Positions 37,015 to 46,923 are shown, counted from the first letter of the stretch. The stretch is 64,000 nucleotides of DNA from CAUZIZ01 sp965218775 (GCA_965218775.1 CBDCLS010000006.1:558001-622000); one strand, 5' to 3'. Made by a program: numbers and translations. Notes: generated from the letters alone by a model not told the origin.

Positions 37015-37170
37015 TTGCGAGATAGGCTCCTACAAGATTCTTTCGTTGCTTGGCACCGGAGCTACGGGAGAGGTCTATCTGGCACAAGATACGAGGCTAG
37101 ATCGCAAAGTCGCGCTAAAGTTCCCGACCGAGGAGACGAAGGACATATTTGGAGAAGATTCCGTCGGAGC
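37015..37170 (+). pseudogene. Kinase N-lobe fragment
   Basis: IGSYKILSLLGTGATGEVY, then AQDTRLDRKVALKFP, is the first ~45 residues of a Pkn-type kinase (glycine loop and Lys). There is no ATG, GTG or TTG at the expected place, and the HRD and DFG parts are absent. The sequence runs in frame into the PDZ/GAF gene at 37241, giving a chimeric open frame that is probably an accident of rearrangement. Confidence 0.7.
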
Positions 37171-37240
37171 GTTGGGTTACGACGAGGGCAGCTCGACGGT
37201 CGCCGAATCGCTCCACTCCCGTTCACAGTCTTCCCACTCT

Positions 37241-39978
37241 ATGAATTCCCAGCGGGCGCCATGGTGGATGTGCGTTGTAGCGGCGTCGTACCTCGCCTTC
37301 TTCGCTTTCATCCCCTATTTGGTGATTTGGGGGCCGTCCGACGTGGAGGGATTGGACGCCGTCTTCGAGGGTGAAGGAATGCGAGTGGTATCCGTAGAAG
37401 CGGACTCGTCGTTGGGGCGGGCGGGGTTGGAGGCCGGCGATCGCGTTTTGTCCGTGAGTGGCCGACCCGTCCTCAAGGCACAAGACTGGTCGGCAGTTAA
37501 TGCCAATCTCGAGGTCGGACGGCCGCTCGACTGGCAGGTTCAACGCGGTGAGAAGCGGCTTCTTGTTCAGATCACACCGGGTGAGGCTACTTGGGCAAAT
37601 CGCCTGGCGCACGAATATCTGGGCTATTCGACCCTGAAACTGATCGGTTTTGCCCTCGGATTCTTCATCGCCTTCCGACGCCCAGCTGACCCCGTTGCCA
37701 AACTAGGCGCCTGGTTCATCATCACGAGTTCGATAGCTTTTGGATTGCCCAACGGCTGGGCCGTGGCGTGGCGTCAGGTTCCCGTAGTAGTTCAGGCGTT
37801 CTTGTGGATTCCAGAGATTAGCCGCTTCGTCATGGAAGGTATCTTTCTATCTTTCTTCGCGGTCTTTCCACGGCGGCTGTTTCGCTCCCGCTGGCCCTGG
37901 ATTCTGATTTGGGCTCCTGTGCTCATCACGCTTCCGTGGCGGGTCTCGGGGTTCGCTTCGGTGATCTATCGCCCGGAAGAGCCTACAGGAGTACCTGGAT
38001 GGCTCAATGAAGCGACATTCTTGCGCACGATGCTGTACCTGGCCGCAGGCGTTGTGGTCCTGGTCATCAGCTATCGCCGTCTTTCGGACCAGAACGCAAG
38101 ACGCCGGGTTCGCGTTCTGATGGTGGGAACGGCTATCAGCCTGGCAGCCGCAATCATTGGCGTCTGGATGCACAACTTTGTTGGGTACGGGATGGGATCT
38201 GTGTTATTTTCTCCGTTCATCCTTGCCTGCCCGCTGGCTTTCGCCTATGCGATCCTGCGCCACCGCACCTTCGACATCCAGGTAATCATCCGTCTGGGCC
38301 TGCAATACGCGCTCGCGCGCGGGGCCGTACTCGCGCTGGTGCCGACCCTTGGCGCTATACTCGTCCTGGACCTTGCGGCGAGCAGCCAGGAACCGTTGGT
38401 GGAGATCTTGCGCAGCCGCGGCTGGATTTACGCCGGCCTATCCACTCTGTCCCTTGTAACTTACTGGCAACGGAAAGACTGGCTAGAGGCACTCGACCGG
38501 CGCTTTTTCAGAGAGCGGTACAACGCGCACCAGCTCCTTCGAGAAGTTGTCGAAGAGATCCGGACCGCGCGAAACCTCGAGCGCGTGTCGCCTCGGGTCG
38601 TCGCGCGAATCGAGGCCGCTCTACACCCGGAATTCGTTTCTGTGATGGTGCGCTACCGGGGCGAGCTGAAGTATCGCGCGCTGGCTTCGGTTCCTTCGGG
38701 TCAAGAAATCCCTCCGATCCCCGCAGATAGCAAGCTCGTCGCGCTCCTGCGAGTGCTGGAGAAGCCGTTGGAAGTCATGCCTTCGGACTCTGGTTGGCTC
38801 GAGCAGCGCCTCCCGACGCGGGAAATCACAATGATACGCCGAACCCGCCTCGACCTGCTGGTTCCAATCGCAACCGCGGTAGGCAATGCGGAGGCGCTTC
38901 TGGCGCTGGGGATCAAACGATCCGAAGAACCCTACACACTGACGACCAGGAACTACTGGAGGCCATCGCCGCCAGCCTCGCTCTGTTGCTCGAACAGCCT
39001 TCACCCGTGGTGGAGGAGCCTTCGGCAGGGACGATGGGGGAGTGTCCCGAGTGCGGAGCGTGTTACGACCCCGGCTCGGTAAGCTGTACGGTCGAGGGCG
39101 CCGATTTAGTATCCACGCGGGTTCCGCGCATCCTGGTGGGCCGCTATGAATTGGCACGTCGCCGCGGGCGTGGGGGCATGGGCACGGTATACGAGGCGAT
39201 GGACCGGGCGCTCGAACGTCTGGTTGCCGTGAAGCTGATTCGCGACGACCTGGTCGACAAGCCAGACAGTGCTGAGCGTTTCCGTCGTGAGGCGCGCGCG
39301 GCAGCCAGCTTTGCACACCCCAATGTCGTCACCGTCCACGACTACGGAGTTGGGGGGGGTGCTCACGCTTTTCTGGTGATGGAGCTGCTTGAAGGTGCCA
39401 CTTTGCGGGAGGAATTGAACCTCCGCAAGCAACTCAATCCTAGCCGCACCATCGAAATCCTTCGGGGCGTGTGTGCGGCTGTGAATGCTGCACACCGGCG
39501 CGAATTGATCCATCGCGACCTGAAGCCAGAGAACATTTTCCTTGCTCGAAGCGGCGATGGGACCGGGGAGCTTGTCAAGGTACTGGACTTCGGTATCGCC
39601 AAGTCACTTTCTCCTCGTAACCATACGGCAACGACGCAAGTCAACGCCGGAACTCAGCCCGGGGTTCTGGTTGGAACTCCGGCCTATATGTCGCCCGAGC
39701 AGTTGCTGGGTGAGAGCCCTGATGTGAGCTGGGATTTGTGGGCACTCTCAGTTGTTGTCTACGAGGCCCTAACCGGTGCGCTGCCCTTTCCCTTCACAGG
39801 TATCGAGGGCTGGCGCCGGGCAATAATTGACGGCAGTTTCACGCCTCTGAAGGAACACTTGACTGCCCCCTCGACCGGATTGCAGGCCTTCTTTGCCCGA
39901 GGCTTTGCCGGTGAGCTAAGGAAGCGTCCGCGCTCGCCGGAAGAGCTGCTCCGACAGCTCGAAACCATACTGGTTTGA
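37241..39978 (+). CDS. Membrane PDZ-GAF-zinc ribbon-Ser/Thr kinase, one frameshift
   Basis: Reading from ATG 37241 (MNSQRAPWWM) and correcting a one-base loss near 38941, the product has ~912 residues: an N-terminal membrane helix, a PDZ-like domain (VVSVEADSSLGRAGLEAGD), about eight more membrane helices, a GAF-like cytosolic domain (ARNLERVSPRVVARIEAAL, LLVPIATAVGNAEALLALG), a CPEC...C...C ribbon, and a complete kinase (RGRGGMGTVYEAM, AVKLIRDDL, HRDLKPENIF, DFGIAK, SPEQLLG). The frameshift separates EEPYTL from DDQELLEAIA. If real, it removes the kinase. The gene probably senses a lipid or peptide signal (inference). Confidence 0.75.
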
Positions 39979-40061
39979 GTTGTTCCAATCATCTAAGGGA
40001 AACCGACGGAGGAGAGCACGACGAACGTCGACGTGGACCGTTTCAAATAACGTGGGCCACT

Positions 40062-40404
40062 CGCCGATGAGTTCGGCGATGCGGAGAAATTCGGTAAGGA
40101 ATTCCACGGAACGACGTTGAGTGAAGCGCTGGACGTCGAAGAGCACAGGGACATGGTGGAGGAGGCGGTTTTTGCAGCCGCCGGAGTCCTTCCCGTGGTG
40201 GCTGGTGTGGGTGGCGGCTACCGTAACGCTCTACAGATGGCTCGAAACGCCGAGCTGGCAGGAGCCGAGGCGGTCCTGGTCTTTGCCTATCCATTCGCCT
40301 GTAACGAGGCCCAGGGAGCCTACAACTATCTCCGTGAGGTGGCCGAGTCGGTGGGGATCGGGGTTCTGATCTACTGTTGTGATCAATCTCTATCGCGTCA
40401 GTAG
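40062..40404 (+). pseudogene. Dihydrodipicolinate synthase-family (DapA-like) fragment
   Basis: HRDMVEEAVFAAAGVLPVVA, GVGGGYRNALQMARNAELAG and GIGVLIY correspond to the middle of a DapA-like class I aldolase (a third of the TIM barrel). The N-terminal strands and the Schiff-base Lys part are missing. Relatives act on 2-keto-3-deoxy sugar acids, in keeping with the enolase-superfamily neighbour, whose 3-prime end converges on it (7-bp overlap). Confidence 0.65.
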
Positions 40405-41651
40405 GACACCAGATGGGGTTGGAGGGCGTCTTCATCGAACTCCACACCCAGGCCCGGCCGGTCTGGCACGAGCAGGGATCCATCTTGTAGAACCAGGGGT
40501 TCCTTGAGGACCTCATTTCTCCATGGGATGCGGCTGGGAGCGATCCACTCCAGAATCAGCGGGTTGGGAATCGCGGCCATGACGTGAGCGGCTGCCATGG
40601 TCCCGACCGGTCCCTTCGTGTTGTGAGGGGCGATAGAGACCTGATGGGTCTCGGCCAGGGAACAGACCTTCCTCATTTCAGTTATGCCACCGATGTAGAC
40701 AGGATCCGGTTGGGCCACGTCGATGGCGCCAGCCCGGAAGTAATCGTTGAAGCGGTGCTTGTTGGTCAGACGCTCCGAACCCGCAATGGGAGTGGTGGTC
40801 CCTTGCCGGACCCGGGCGTAACCCTCGGGATCTTCTGGAATGGTCGGCTCCTCGAAAAACAGCAGTCGATAGGGTTCCAGCATTCGGGCGACTTCCAGTG
40901 CGGAAGAGGGGACGAAGGCGGCATGGGGATCGTCCATGAGCAGAATCTCCTCCCCCAGCGATTGACGAAGCGCCGCATAGCGGCTGTCGATATTTCTCAG
41001 CTCCTCCCGGCTGATTCTGGGGCCCTTTGCCTCCGAGATGCTGATGCTCGACTTCAGGGCTTTGAAACCTTCGTTCAGGACCCTTTGAGCGTTGGCCACG
41101 AGGGTGTCCGTGTCCGGCCCCCCAAAGTGGGAGTAGACGGGTACCCGAGAGGAGCGAGGACCGCCCAGGAGGGTGCAGACCGGAGCGCCCAGAGCCTTCC
41201 CCTTGAGGTCCCAGAGGGCCTGGTCGATGCCACTGATGGCACTGGTGAATATGATTCCGCCGGTTCGATAGGCGGTTCCACCGCCGGAGTAGAGGTCTCG
41301 ATAGATGCCCTCGATGTCGAAGGCATCCCGGCCCAGGATATGGGGCTTCAGGGCCTCCACCATTCTGGCCACCACCGTCTCCTTGCGGCTGTAGGTAGCC
41401 TCGCCGATGCCGCTGAGGCCTTCCCTGCTGTGGACCCGCACGTGGGTCCACTTGCGGCCACAGTCAGACTGGACCAGTTGAACGGTGATGTCCCGGATCG
41501 GCAGGGACTCCCCATATCTGGCGCGGGACATCTGGGCTGCCGGGCCTTCTCCGGAAGCCGAGGCGGGAGCCACCCCGGTGCCGGCCACGACGGCTGCCAC
41601 GGTCGAGGCGCCCATGCTTGTAGCCTGCTGGAGGAATCGCCTTCGGTTCAC
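40398..41651 (-). CDS. Exported mandelate racemase/muconate lactonizing-type enzyme (enolase superfamily)
   Basis: 417 residues with a Tat signal (MNRRRFLQQATSMGAS, cut near ASASG). The N-terminal capping domain is followed by a TIM barrel. Metal ligands are seen as Asp in LLMDDPHA, Glu in FFEEPTIPED and Glu in GSERLTN, and the general base His in IAPHNTKGPVG. The usual KxK of the muconate-lactonizing group is not obvious (LKSSISIS), so it is closer to acid-sugar dehydratases such as the galactonate or mannonate types. The likely reaction is dehydration of a sugar acid; Tat export suggests the periplasm. The ATG at 41651 is the only start that keeps the Tat motif. Confidence 0.85.
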   Translation of the reverse strand: MNRRRFLQQATSMGASTVAAVVAGTGVAPASASGEGPAAQMSRARYGESLPIRDITVQLVQSDCGRKWTHVRVHSREGLSGIGEATYSRKETVVARMVEALKPHILGRDAFDIEGIYRDLYSGGGTAYRTGGIIFTSAISGIDQALWDLKGKALGAPVCTLLGGPRSSRVPVYSHFGGPDTDTLVANAQRVLNEGFKALKSSISISEAKGPRISREELRNIDSRYAALRQSLGEEILLMDDPHAAFVPSSALEVARMLEPYRLLFFEEPTIPEDPEGYARVRQGTTTPIAGSERLTNKHRFNDYFRAGAIDVAQPDPVYIGGITEMRKVCSLAETHQVSIAPHNTKGPVGTMAAAHVMAAIPNPLILEWIAPSRIPWRNEVLKEPLVLQDGSLLVPDRPGLGVEFDEDALQPHLVSY

Positions 41652-41800
41652 GGTCGAAGTCTATCCCGATGGGGTGACCTCGGCCACGGCCAACAACGAG
41701 TCGAATTGGATTCGACATCCTTCAACCCCCCGGCTTGGAACTGAGGTCGAGCTCGACGCCGAGCAGTGAACAATGATCAAGTGATCTGTTAATCGTTCGG

Positions 41801-42060
41801 CACCATATGTGTGATAGTCGGCGCCCGATCATACAGACAGCGTCCGATTTGATCGAAATCGAACGGCCGCTTTCGGCCTGAGGCTGTGTGAAAAGTCATT
41901 CATGATTTCGGATTTGAAATTTTGACTTCATAGGATCGCGTGTAAGCCACGATCTCCGTCGTAGGAAGGGTAAAGAGACCCCTAAATCAAAGAGGTTTTG
42001 GACTTTTCACACACCCTCGGCCTAGAAGCGGACATTCAAATTTTCCCCGGAAACGTCGGA
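41801..42060 (-). repeat. R1 repeat, inverted, carrying a MITE
   Basis: R2 module GTGATAGTCGGCGCCCGATC to GAACGGCCGCTTTCGGCCT, then the MITE, then core CCTAGAAGCGGACATTC (42021-42037) and TTCCCCGGAAACGTCG. Compare 49385-49490, which has the same order without a MITE. Confidence 0.85.
41880..42018 (+). mobile_element. MITE copy (139 bp)
   Basis: Tips GAGGCTGTGTGAAAAGTC and GACTTTTCACACACCCTC. TCGGCCT is present at both borders (41873-41879 and 42017-42023), a likely target duplication. The interior is nearly identical to the copy at 27404. Confidence 0.88.
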
Positions 42061-42105
42061 TGAACTACCAAAAACGGCCAGAAACCGTCGTTTATGACAG
42101 TTTGA

Positions 42106-42440
42106 CTACTGGGACACTGGAGCATGTTTCGCGAGAAATCTCTCGATTTCCACGAACGCTTCGTCTGCTTCCGGTACTTGAAACGCATGCCATACGTGCA
42201 GAACGAACGGCCAAGTTTGAAGGACGGTGTGCGAGCCGTGTGCGGTGGCTTTATTGGTGTATCGAACAGCGTCATCCAAAAACATCTCCGCTTCCGAAGC
42301 TTGCAGCAAACTCGGTGGCAGGTTCGATAGGTCGCCTAACACTGGGGACATAAGCGGGCTGCTCGGGTTGATTCTGTGGGTTAGGAAGGTGAACCAAAGT
42401 GAGAACACCTTGAGTGCTTTCACAACTGGACCAAAACTAT
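42106..42440 (-). pseudogene. Alpha/beta hydrolase fold-3 (HSL-type esterase), C-terminal fragment
   Basis: FSLWFTFLTHRINPSS, MSPVLGDLSNLPPSLLQ, EMFLDDAVRY (catalytic Asp) and WPFVLHVWHAF (catalytic His) make up the last ~100 residues of a hormone-sensitive-lipase-type esterase. The HGGG and GDSAG parts are missing, and upstream codons (42440-42570) have no likeness. The stop is at 42106, 70 bp from an R1 core. The segment 42571-42799 has no gene. Confidence 0.7.
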
Positions 42441-42799
42441 TGCCTTGCATGACGTCGGTTTCGATATTCGTAATTTGGCTGGGTCTAGCGAGCGGCGCAT
42501 CGGTCTGAACAGCCTGAATTCGAGTGTTTGGTCGGGTACTCCTTGTGCGTGAAGCCAGATCGGAGGACAATGTTTGCCGAGCAAAAAAACAATCGGTTTG
42601 CCGCCTAATGGCCTATGTCAAGGGCGGCATGCTGGTGCTGAAACAGTAAGCATCACACGCTCCGAGCTTCAAGGACGAAGTCATGAAAAGGAAAAATGTT
42701 GCTCAAGGCGACCGAAGAGATGGTCGTGGTTGGCGCACCCTCGCACAGCCGTTGAAATTCCTATCCTTTTTCCACGGACGCCGACCTGAGAGGAAGCCG

Positions 42800-44317
42800 A
42801 TGAGCCGCATTCGCGTAGTGGCGTTCGCTGTGGTGGCTGCGTCATGGAGCCCGTCCCACGCACAAGGGGTGCTGTTTTCGGAGAACTTCGAAGGGCTCAC
42901 GTTGCTCGACAGTGTCGAGGAAGGCGTTGCCGTACCGTTCGGGGATCCCTTTGGAATACCGGGAGCTTCCGTGTGGACGAATATACCGCCCGCAGGCTGG
43001 ATGGACGACGACTCAGGGGTCCCGGGCATTGGGAATCCTGCAGACAACAACGGGGTCTTTGATTGGGCTGGGTGGAATTTCGCGGACCGGGACTGGTGGG
43101 TGGTGACAGCAAATGACCAGAATCGGTCGCAGTTCGTCAACGCGAGTGGCACCATCATGGTCGCAGATCCCGACGAGTGGAACGACGCCCCTCATCCCGG
43201 TGGCCCTCCCAACGGCCCATGGTATGACACGTTCATCAGTACCCCTCCGATTTCGCTGGCTGGAGTCCAGCCCAACTCCGTGGTGCTCGATTTCGATTCG
43301 AGTTGGAGACCCGAGTTCGACTTCAACTACCAGCAGGCTGCAAACATAGTCGTTTCCTACGACGGTGGAGTTCCGATCGAAGTACTCCGTTGGGAGTCGG
43401 ACGGTGGCAGCCCGTTCTTCCATTCCGACGCACCGAACGAGCACGTCACCTTGGGGTTGAACAACCCCGCTGGTGCAAATGAAATGGTCCTCACGTTCGG
43501 TGTGTTCGATGCCGGAAACGACTGGTGGTGGGCCTTGGACAACATCGTAATAATAACGGAGGAGGAGACTATTTACATCGCTCATTTCGTCGGTGGTATC
43601 ACGGAGACTGAGACGCTCGGCACCACCATTGCCATCACCAACGCAGCCGGTTCTGGTAAGAATGCATCGGATCCAGATGCGACCAGAGCCTCAGCCACCG
43701 TCGAAAGCTTCGATGCCATGGGCCAGCCTAGCGAGCTGCTGGCACTCGCCTCAGGTGATGGTCTCGTGTCTCTCCAGAGTGTGTCGCTCATTGGTCGCGC
43801 AACCAGGCTGGCGACGACGGGTCCGCATGAAGTTTCCCCGGATGAACCTGAACCCGTAGTTAACGTGGGATGGGTTCGAATCCGAAGCGAAGCGGATCTC
43901 CATGTAGAGGCGACTTTTTCGATCCGGGATAAGGTATCGGGCAAGCTCAAGACCCGCGCATCTGTACCTGGCCAGACGCCCAAGAAAGGCTGGAACTTCC
44001 CAGCACATAATGTACTCAATCCAGCCTCGGGTGAGGAAACGGTCAGAACGGGTATGGCCATTCTCAACCCATTGAAGGGAAATCAGGAGGCCAAGATCCA
44101 AATCCATCCCCTCAACTTCACGGGATTGTTCATTGGAGAACCCATCGAGATCGTTCTTAAACCTGGGGAGAGGATCGCAAAGTTCCTGGATGAGCTAGCC
44201 CCGGGAATTCGAGATTTTTGGGGCGAGGTCATCCTCACTAGCGACGTTCCGGTGGTGGTTCTGCCGTTACTACAGGAAGGGTCGGTCCTGACGACCCAGA
44301 AGGTTTCCGGAAAATGA
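42800..44317 (+). CDS. Secreted protein of the paralogous family with a jelly-roll-like N-terminal domain
   Basis: 505 residues from ATG 42800 (GAGGAAG upstream; signal peptide MSRIRVVAFAVVAASW, cut near SHAQG). Residues ~20-260 look like a choice-of-anchor/MAM-like lectin sandwich: LFSENFEG, PPAGWMDDD, YDTFISTPPISL, VVLDFDSSWRPE, WWWALDNIVI. The family modules follow: YIAHFVGGITE, VGWVRIRSEADLHVEATF, TGMAILNPLKGNQEAKIQ, IAKFLDELAP and FWGEVILTSDVPVVVLPL. Probably binds glycans or matrix on the cell surface (inference). Its stop overlaps the next start (ATGA), so the pair is an operon. Confidence 0.8.
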   Translation: MSRIRVVAFAVVAASWSPSHAQGVLFSENFEGLTLLDSVEEGVAVPFGDPFGIPGASVWTNIPPAGWMDDDSGVPGIGNPADNNGVFDWAGWNFADRDWWVVTANDQNRSQFVNASGTIMVADPDEWNDAPHPGGPPNGPWYDTFISTPPISLAGVQPNSVVLDFDSSWRPEFDFNYQQAANIVVSYDGGVPIEVLRWESDGGSPFFHSDAPNEHVTLGLNNPAGANEMVLTFGVFDAGNDWWWALDNIVIITEEETIYIAHFVGGITETETLGTTIAITNAAGSGKNASDPDATRASATVESFDAMGQPSELLALASGDGLVSLQSVSLIGRATRLATTGPHEVSPDEPEPVVNVGWVRIRSEADLHVEATFSIRDKVSGKLKTRASVPGQTPKKGWNFPAHNVLNPASGEETVRTGMAILNPLKGNQEAKIQIHPLNFTGLFIGEPIEIVLKPGERIAKFLDELAPGIRDFWGEVILTSDVPVVVLPLLQEGSVLTTQKVSGK

Positions 44318-45150
44318 AAAGCAATCCTGAGAGTTTGGTTTACAGACCTTTCGGTTGGCCGTCGCGATCCGGTCTGGTGATGTGGGTGATTCTCAGCTTC
44401 ATCTTCGCCACCCATCCGTTGGAGGGCACAGCTCCGGTCAAAAGGATCTACATTGCCCAGTTCGGCCATGGCGTATTTGACGAGAGAACTTTCTCGACCG
44501 AGATCAGCATCGACAACAACTCCACCACGGATGTTGTCGATCTGACAATCGAGAGCCTGGACGACAACGGAGCCCCGATCCCACTCTTGTCCGATGGTCC
44601 TGACGGTCCCAAGGACACCTTGAGCAAGCGCGTTGAACGGAATGCCCTACGAACCATCTTCAGCGTCAACGGCACTGCCAGTGATCTGGCGGTAGGGTGG
44701 GTTCGGATTACCTGTGAGTCGGCAGCTGCGGACATTGATGTCCAGGCGGTGTTTCGAATCGTCGGTCCCGACGGCTTGGAGACGCGGGCAGGCATCTCGG
44801 GTAGGATGCCGGAGCCTTCCTCGGCATTTTTTGGTGAAAGTCTTCGGGAGGTCGGCGAGGGAGAAGAGACGATTCGAACGGGCATCGCCCTGGTCGTGCC
44901 CCAACAAGCGGCAGCCGATGTCCTGATCATGATACAGGCGGTCGACGCTGAGGGAGAGCCCCTCGGCGATTCCATCGAGATTGCCCTCGCACCCGGAGCC
45001 AAGAGGGCTGTGTTTCTGGACGAACTGATCAGCGATTTGCCCGACTTCGCGGGGCGAGTCGAAGTGCGTTCAGACGCACCCATAGTCGTGACTCCCCTCA
45101 TCCAGGAGGGGGTGGTTCTGACCTCAAGAGAAACCTTCGCGCTTCCCTGA
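44314..45150 (+). CDS. Secreted protein of the paralogous family, minimal form
   Basis: 278 residues, with ATG overlapping the previous stop by 4 bases (translational coupling). Signal peptide near residues 19-36 (SGLVMWVILSFIFATHP). It consists of just the two family modules: IYIAQFGHGVFDERTFSTEI with VGWVRITCESAAADIDVQAV, and TGIALVVPQQAAADVLIMIQ with AVFLDELISDLPDFAGRVEV and SDAPIVVTPLIQEG. It thus defines the core unit of the family. Function unknown. Confidence 0.8.
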   Translation: MKSNPESLVYRPFGWPSRSGLVMWVILSFIFATHPLEGTAPVKRIYIAQFGHGVFDERTFSTEISIDNNSTTDVVDLTIESLDDNGAPIPLLSDGPDGPKDTLSKRVERNALRTIFSVNGTASDLAVGWVRITCESAAADIDVQAVFRIVGPDGLETRAGISGRMPEPSSAFFGESLREVGEGEETIRTGIALVVPQQAAADVLIMIQAVDAEGEPLGDSIEIALAPGAKRAVFLDELISDLPDFAGRVEVRSDAPIVVTPLIQEGVVLTSRETFALP

Positions 45151-45169
45151 AGGAGTTTCTCTCAACAAT

Positions 45170-45620
45170 GTCAAGGAGAGGCTTGCCGCTGCTTGATCCG
45201 AAGACGCATTGCGCAGAGGTTTAGCGGATCGAGAGCGGTTTCGGTCTTGCCACTGAGGGAGATTTCGATCTTGTTCTCTCCCATCCTCAACGGCGGAGAG
45301 CTCAGCGGATAGGTCACCGGGTATCTGCAGTCGCCGTCCTGGGGACTCCGCGGTGTCCCTCCGGTGAGGGAGCTCCCCGTTGAGCCGCAGTCGGAGCCTT
45401 TCTGTCTGGACCGGTTCCTGCAGCTTCAGCTCCAACCGGGATTCGGTTGTCAGACTGCCACCGGCAGCCGCCTCCAGGTCATCGCTGATGGCAAGCGAGA
45501 AGCTTTGGGTCCCGCCTTCCCCCAGCAGGCTCGGTAGAGGCGTGGGGCTGGATATGAAGGCGTAGTGGTTGAAAACCGGCCCATCCAGGACGTAGAGCTT
45601 GTCCTTTTTTTCCGCTGACA
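45170..45620 (-). pseudogene. C-terminal fragment of an exported glycosidase-type protein
   Basis: NHYAFISSPTPLPSLLGEGG, QSFSLAISDDLEAA and LELKLQEPVQTERLRLRLNG form a beta-sandwich tail. Near 45320 the frame shifts, and the other frame ends with TYPLSSPPLRMGENKIEISL. This tail occurs at the end of sugar-active exported proteins in related bacteria (from memory). The N-terminal part is missing. The upstream border carries GCTGACACTCGGAA, also found at about 52997. Confidence 0.5.
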
Positions 45621-45807
45621 CTCGGAAATCTCGTTCGCTGCGAACCTGCTCGTGTTGAAACTGCCATTCTTGTCCTTGTTTTCCGAAAAGGCGAGCCATT
45701 CTTTTTCAGCCACAAGCTTTTCGTGGTCGCATGACCGTTTGGCTTGCGCGGAATGACTGCTCTTGGGCCGTTTGCGGTAGTTCATTCGACATTTCAAGGG
45801 GAAATTT

Positions 45808-45895
45808 GAACGTCCGCTTCTAGGCGAAGCCGCCGTTCGATTGCGATCAAATCGGACGCTGGTCTTAAGATCGGGTGCCGACTATCATACCTGGA
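45808..45895 (+). repeat. R1 core plus R2 module
   Basis: Core GAACGTCCGCTTCTAGG (45808-45824), then CGTTCGATTGCGATCAAATC and GATCGGGTGCCGACTATCAT. Same order as at 33920-34005. Confidence 0.85.
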
Positions 45896-45931
45896 TTGTC
45901 TTGCGGTGAGCCTGCCTAATCGGACAACTCT

Positions 45932-46234
45932 ATGGGTGTCGAGCTTGAACTGTACGTTCTGATCGCAATCCTGATCCTGGGAAGCTCAATCTTCGCCGTA
46001 TTTGAGGTCGAGACCCCTCGCTGGCGTAAAGTCCTCAAGTGGCTCATTGTCAGTGTCGGGACTGTAGGTCTTTACTATGTGGTAGGCCACTTCGCGCTGG
46101 CTCTACCTCTCGGGCTTGCTGCTATTGGGACAACGGTCCACTTCTGGTGGTGTCGCAAACACGGCATCCATCCAATCCACGCGACGCCGCGACGGAAGTA
46201 TTACCAGCTGCGGGGCTGGGATTGGCCTGAGTGA
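45932..46234 (+). CDS. Small membrane protein, 100 residues
   Basis: Two or three membrane helices (LYVLIAILILGSSIFAVF, LKWLIVSVGTVGLYYVVG, FALALPLGLAAIGTTV), then a conserved-looking soluble tail FWWCRKHGIHPIHATPRRKY. I recall similar tails in uncharacterised membrane proteins of environmental bacteria. No function can be given. The ribosome site is weak. Codon use supports a real gene. Confidence 0.65.
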   Translation: MGVELELYVLIAILILGSSIFAVFEVETPRWRKVLKWLIVSVGTVGLYYVVGHFALALPLGLAAIGTTVHFWWCRKHGIHPIHATPRRKYYQLRGWDWPE

Positions 46235-46249
46235 CTTATCCCACTCCCA

Positions 46250-46756
46250 TGAATGAAGAGTTCCGAGGCTGCAACAGCACTGTCCCAAGAAATCTTTGAG
46301 AATCCGGTAGCTGAAAGGCCTGTATTTGCTGGCTCCGAGAACCCTTCCTAGCTGTCCCATATCGGCTGCTCCCTGTCTGTCAATCACTTCAACTCTACCT
46401 GAGGTCGAAAAAGAGCGTCCATCCACGTGACCCTTGGATTTGCGGCAATCCCTCCAGTCCTCTTCCTGACCGTGGGTTCCAATCAGAGACAACACCGGTG
46501 TGTCCGCCTCCAGTTCCGATCCGGCACCAGCTGACTCCGCCAGGTTCTGGACAAATTCCCGATTTGCTGATGACAACTCGCCAAAATGGCGCCGTAACGA
46601 AGACCCGAGCGATGACCACTGACTCCTCCAATTTACTACTGAGGGCACTAGCCAACTCCTGAGCCGCGTCCTGCAGGTAACGGGCCTGCTCGACTCGGGA
46701 CTCGATCTGGCCCCAAAATTACCCACCGTTGTGGAAGTTGTTTCTTCAATCCTCAT
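46250..46756 (-). pseudogene. Sensor-type domain protein, multiply frameshifted
   Basis: ATG 46756 follows GAGGAGGCAGGAGA. The frame switches at least twice: ARYLQDAAQELASALSSKLE and VVIARVFVTAPF in one frame, NREFVQNLAESAGAGSELEA, TPVLSLIGTHGQEEDWRD and SKGHVDGRSF in another. The order resembles an N-terminal sensing domain found ahead of histidine kinases or cyclases. No output domain remains. Confidence 0.45.
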
Positions 46757-46899
46757 TCTCCTGCCTCCTCCTCGAGTTTCGGAGTGATATGCGCGTCATC
46801 TACGTGCTAGGACTCCACCCTCAGAGATTGGAAGAACCGGGTAAGCGATTGCAACACTGAGAGCCGCAGGGTTCAGCGACTCTTCTCCCTTGTTGGTAA

Positions 46900-46923
46900 G
46901 TGGGAGATGGTCTGTCCGATCAT
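46900..46923 (-). other. Scar of a kinase start
   Basis: Read on the minus strand, ATGATCGGACAGACCATCTC and then CCAC encode MIGQTISH, the first eight residues of the Pkn-type kinases, after which similarity ends. It is a tiny rearrangement leftover. The surrounding 46757-47050 has no gene. Confidence 0.55.

Noticed and set aside
40584..41744. 386-codon plus-strand frame
   Set aside because: Shadow of the enolase-superfamily gene on the other strand, which has a Tat signal and catalytic residues.
46395..46655. Second minus-strand frame inside the sensor pseudogene
   Set aside because: It is one of the broken frames of the same pseudogene, not a separate gene.
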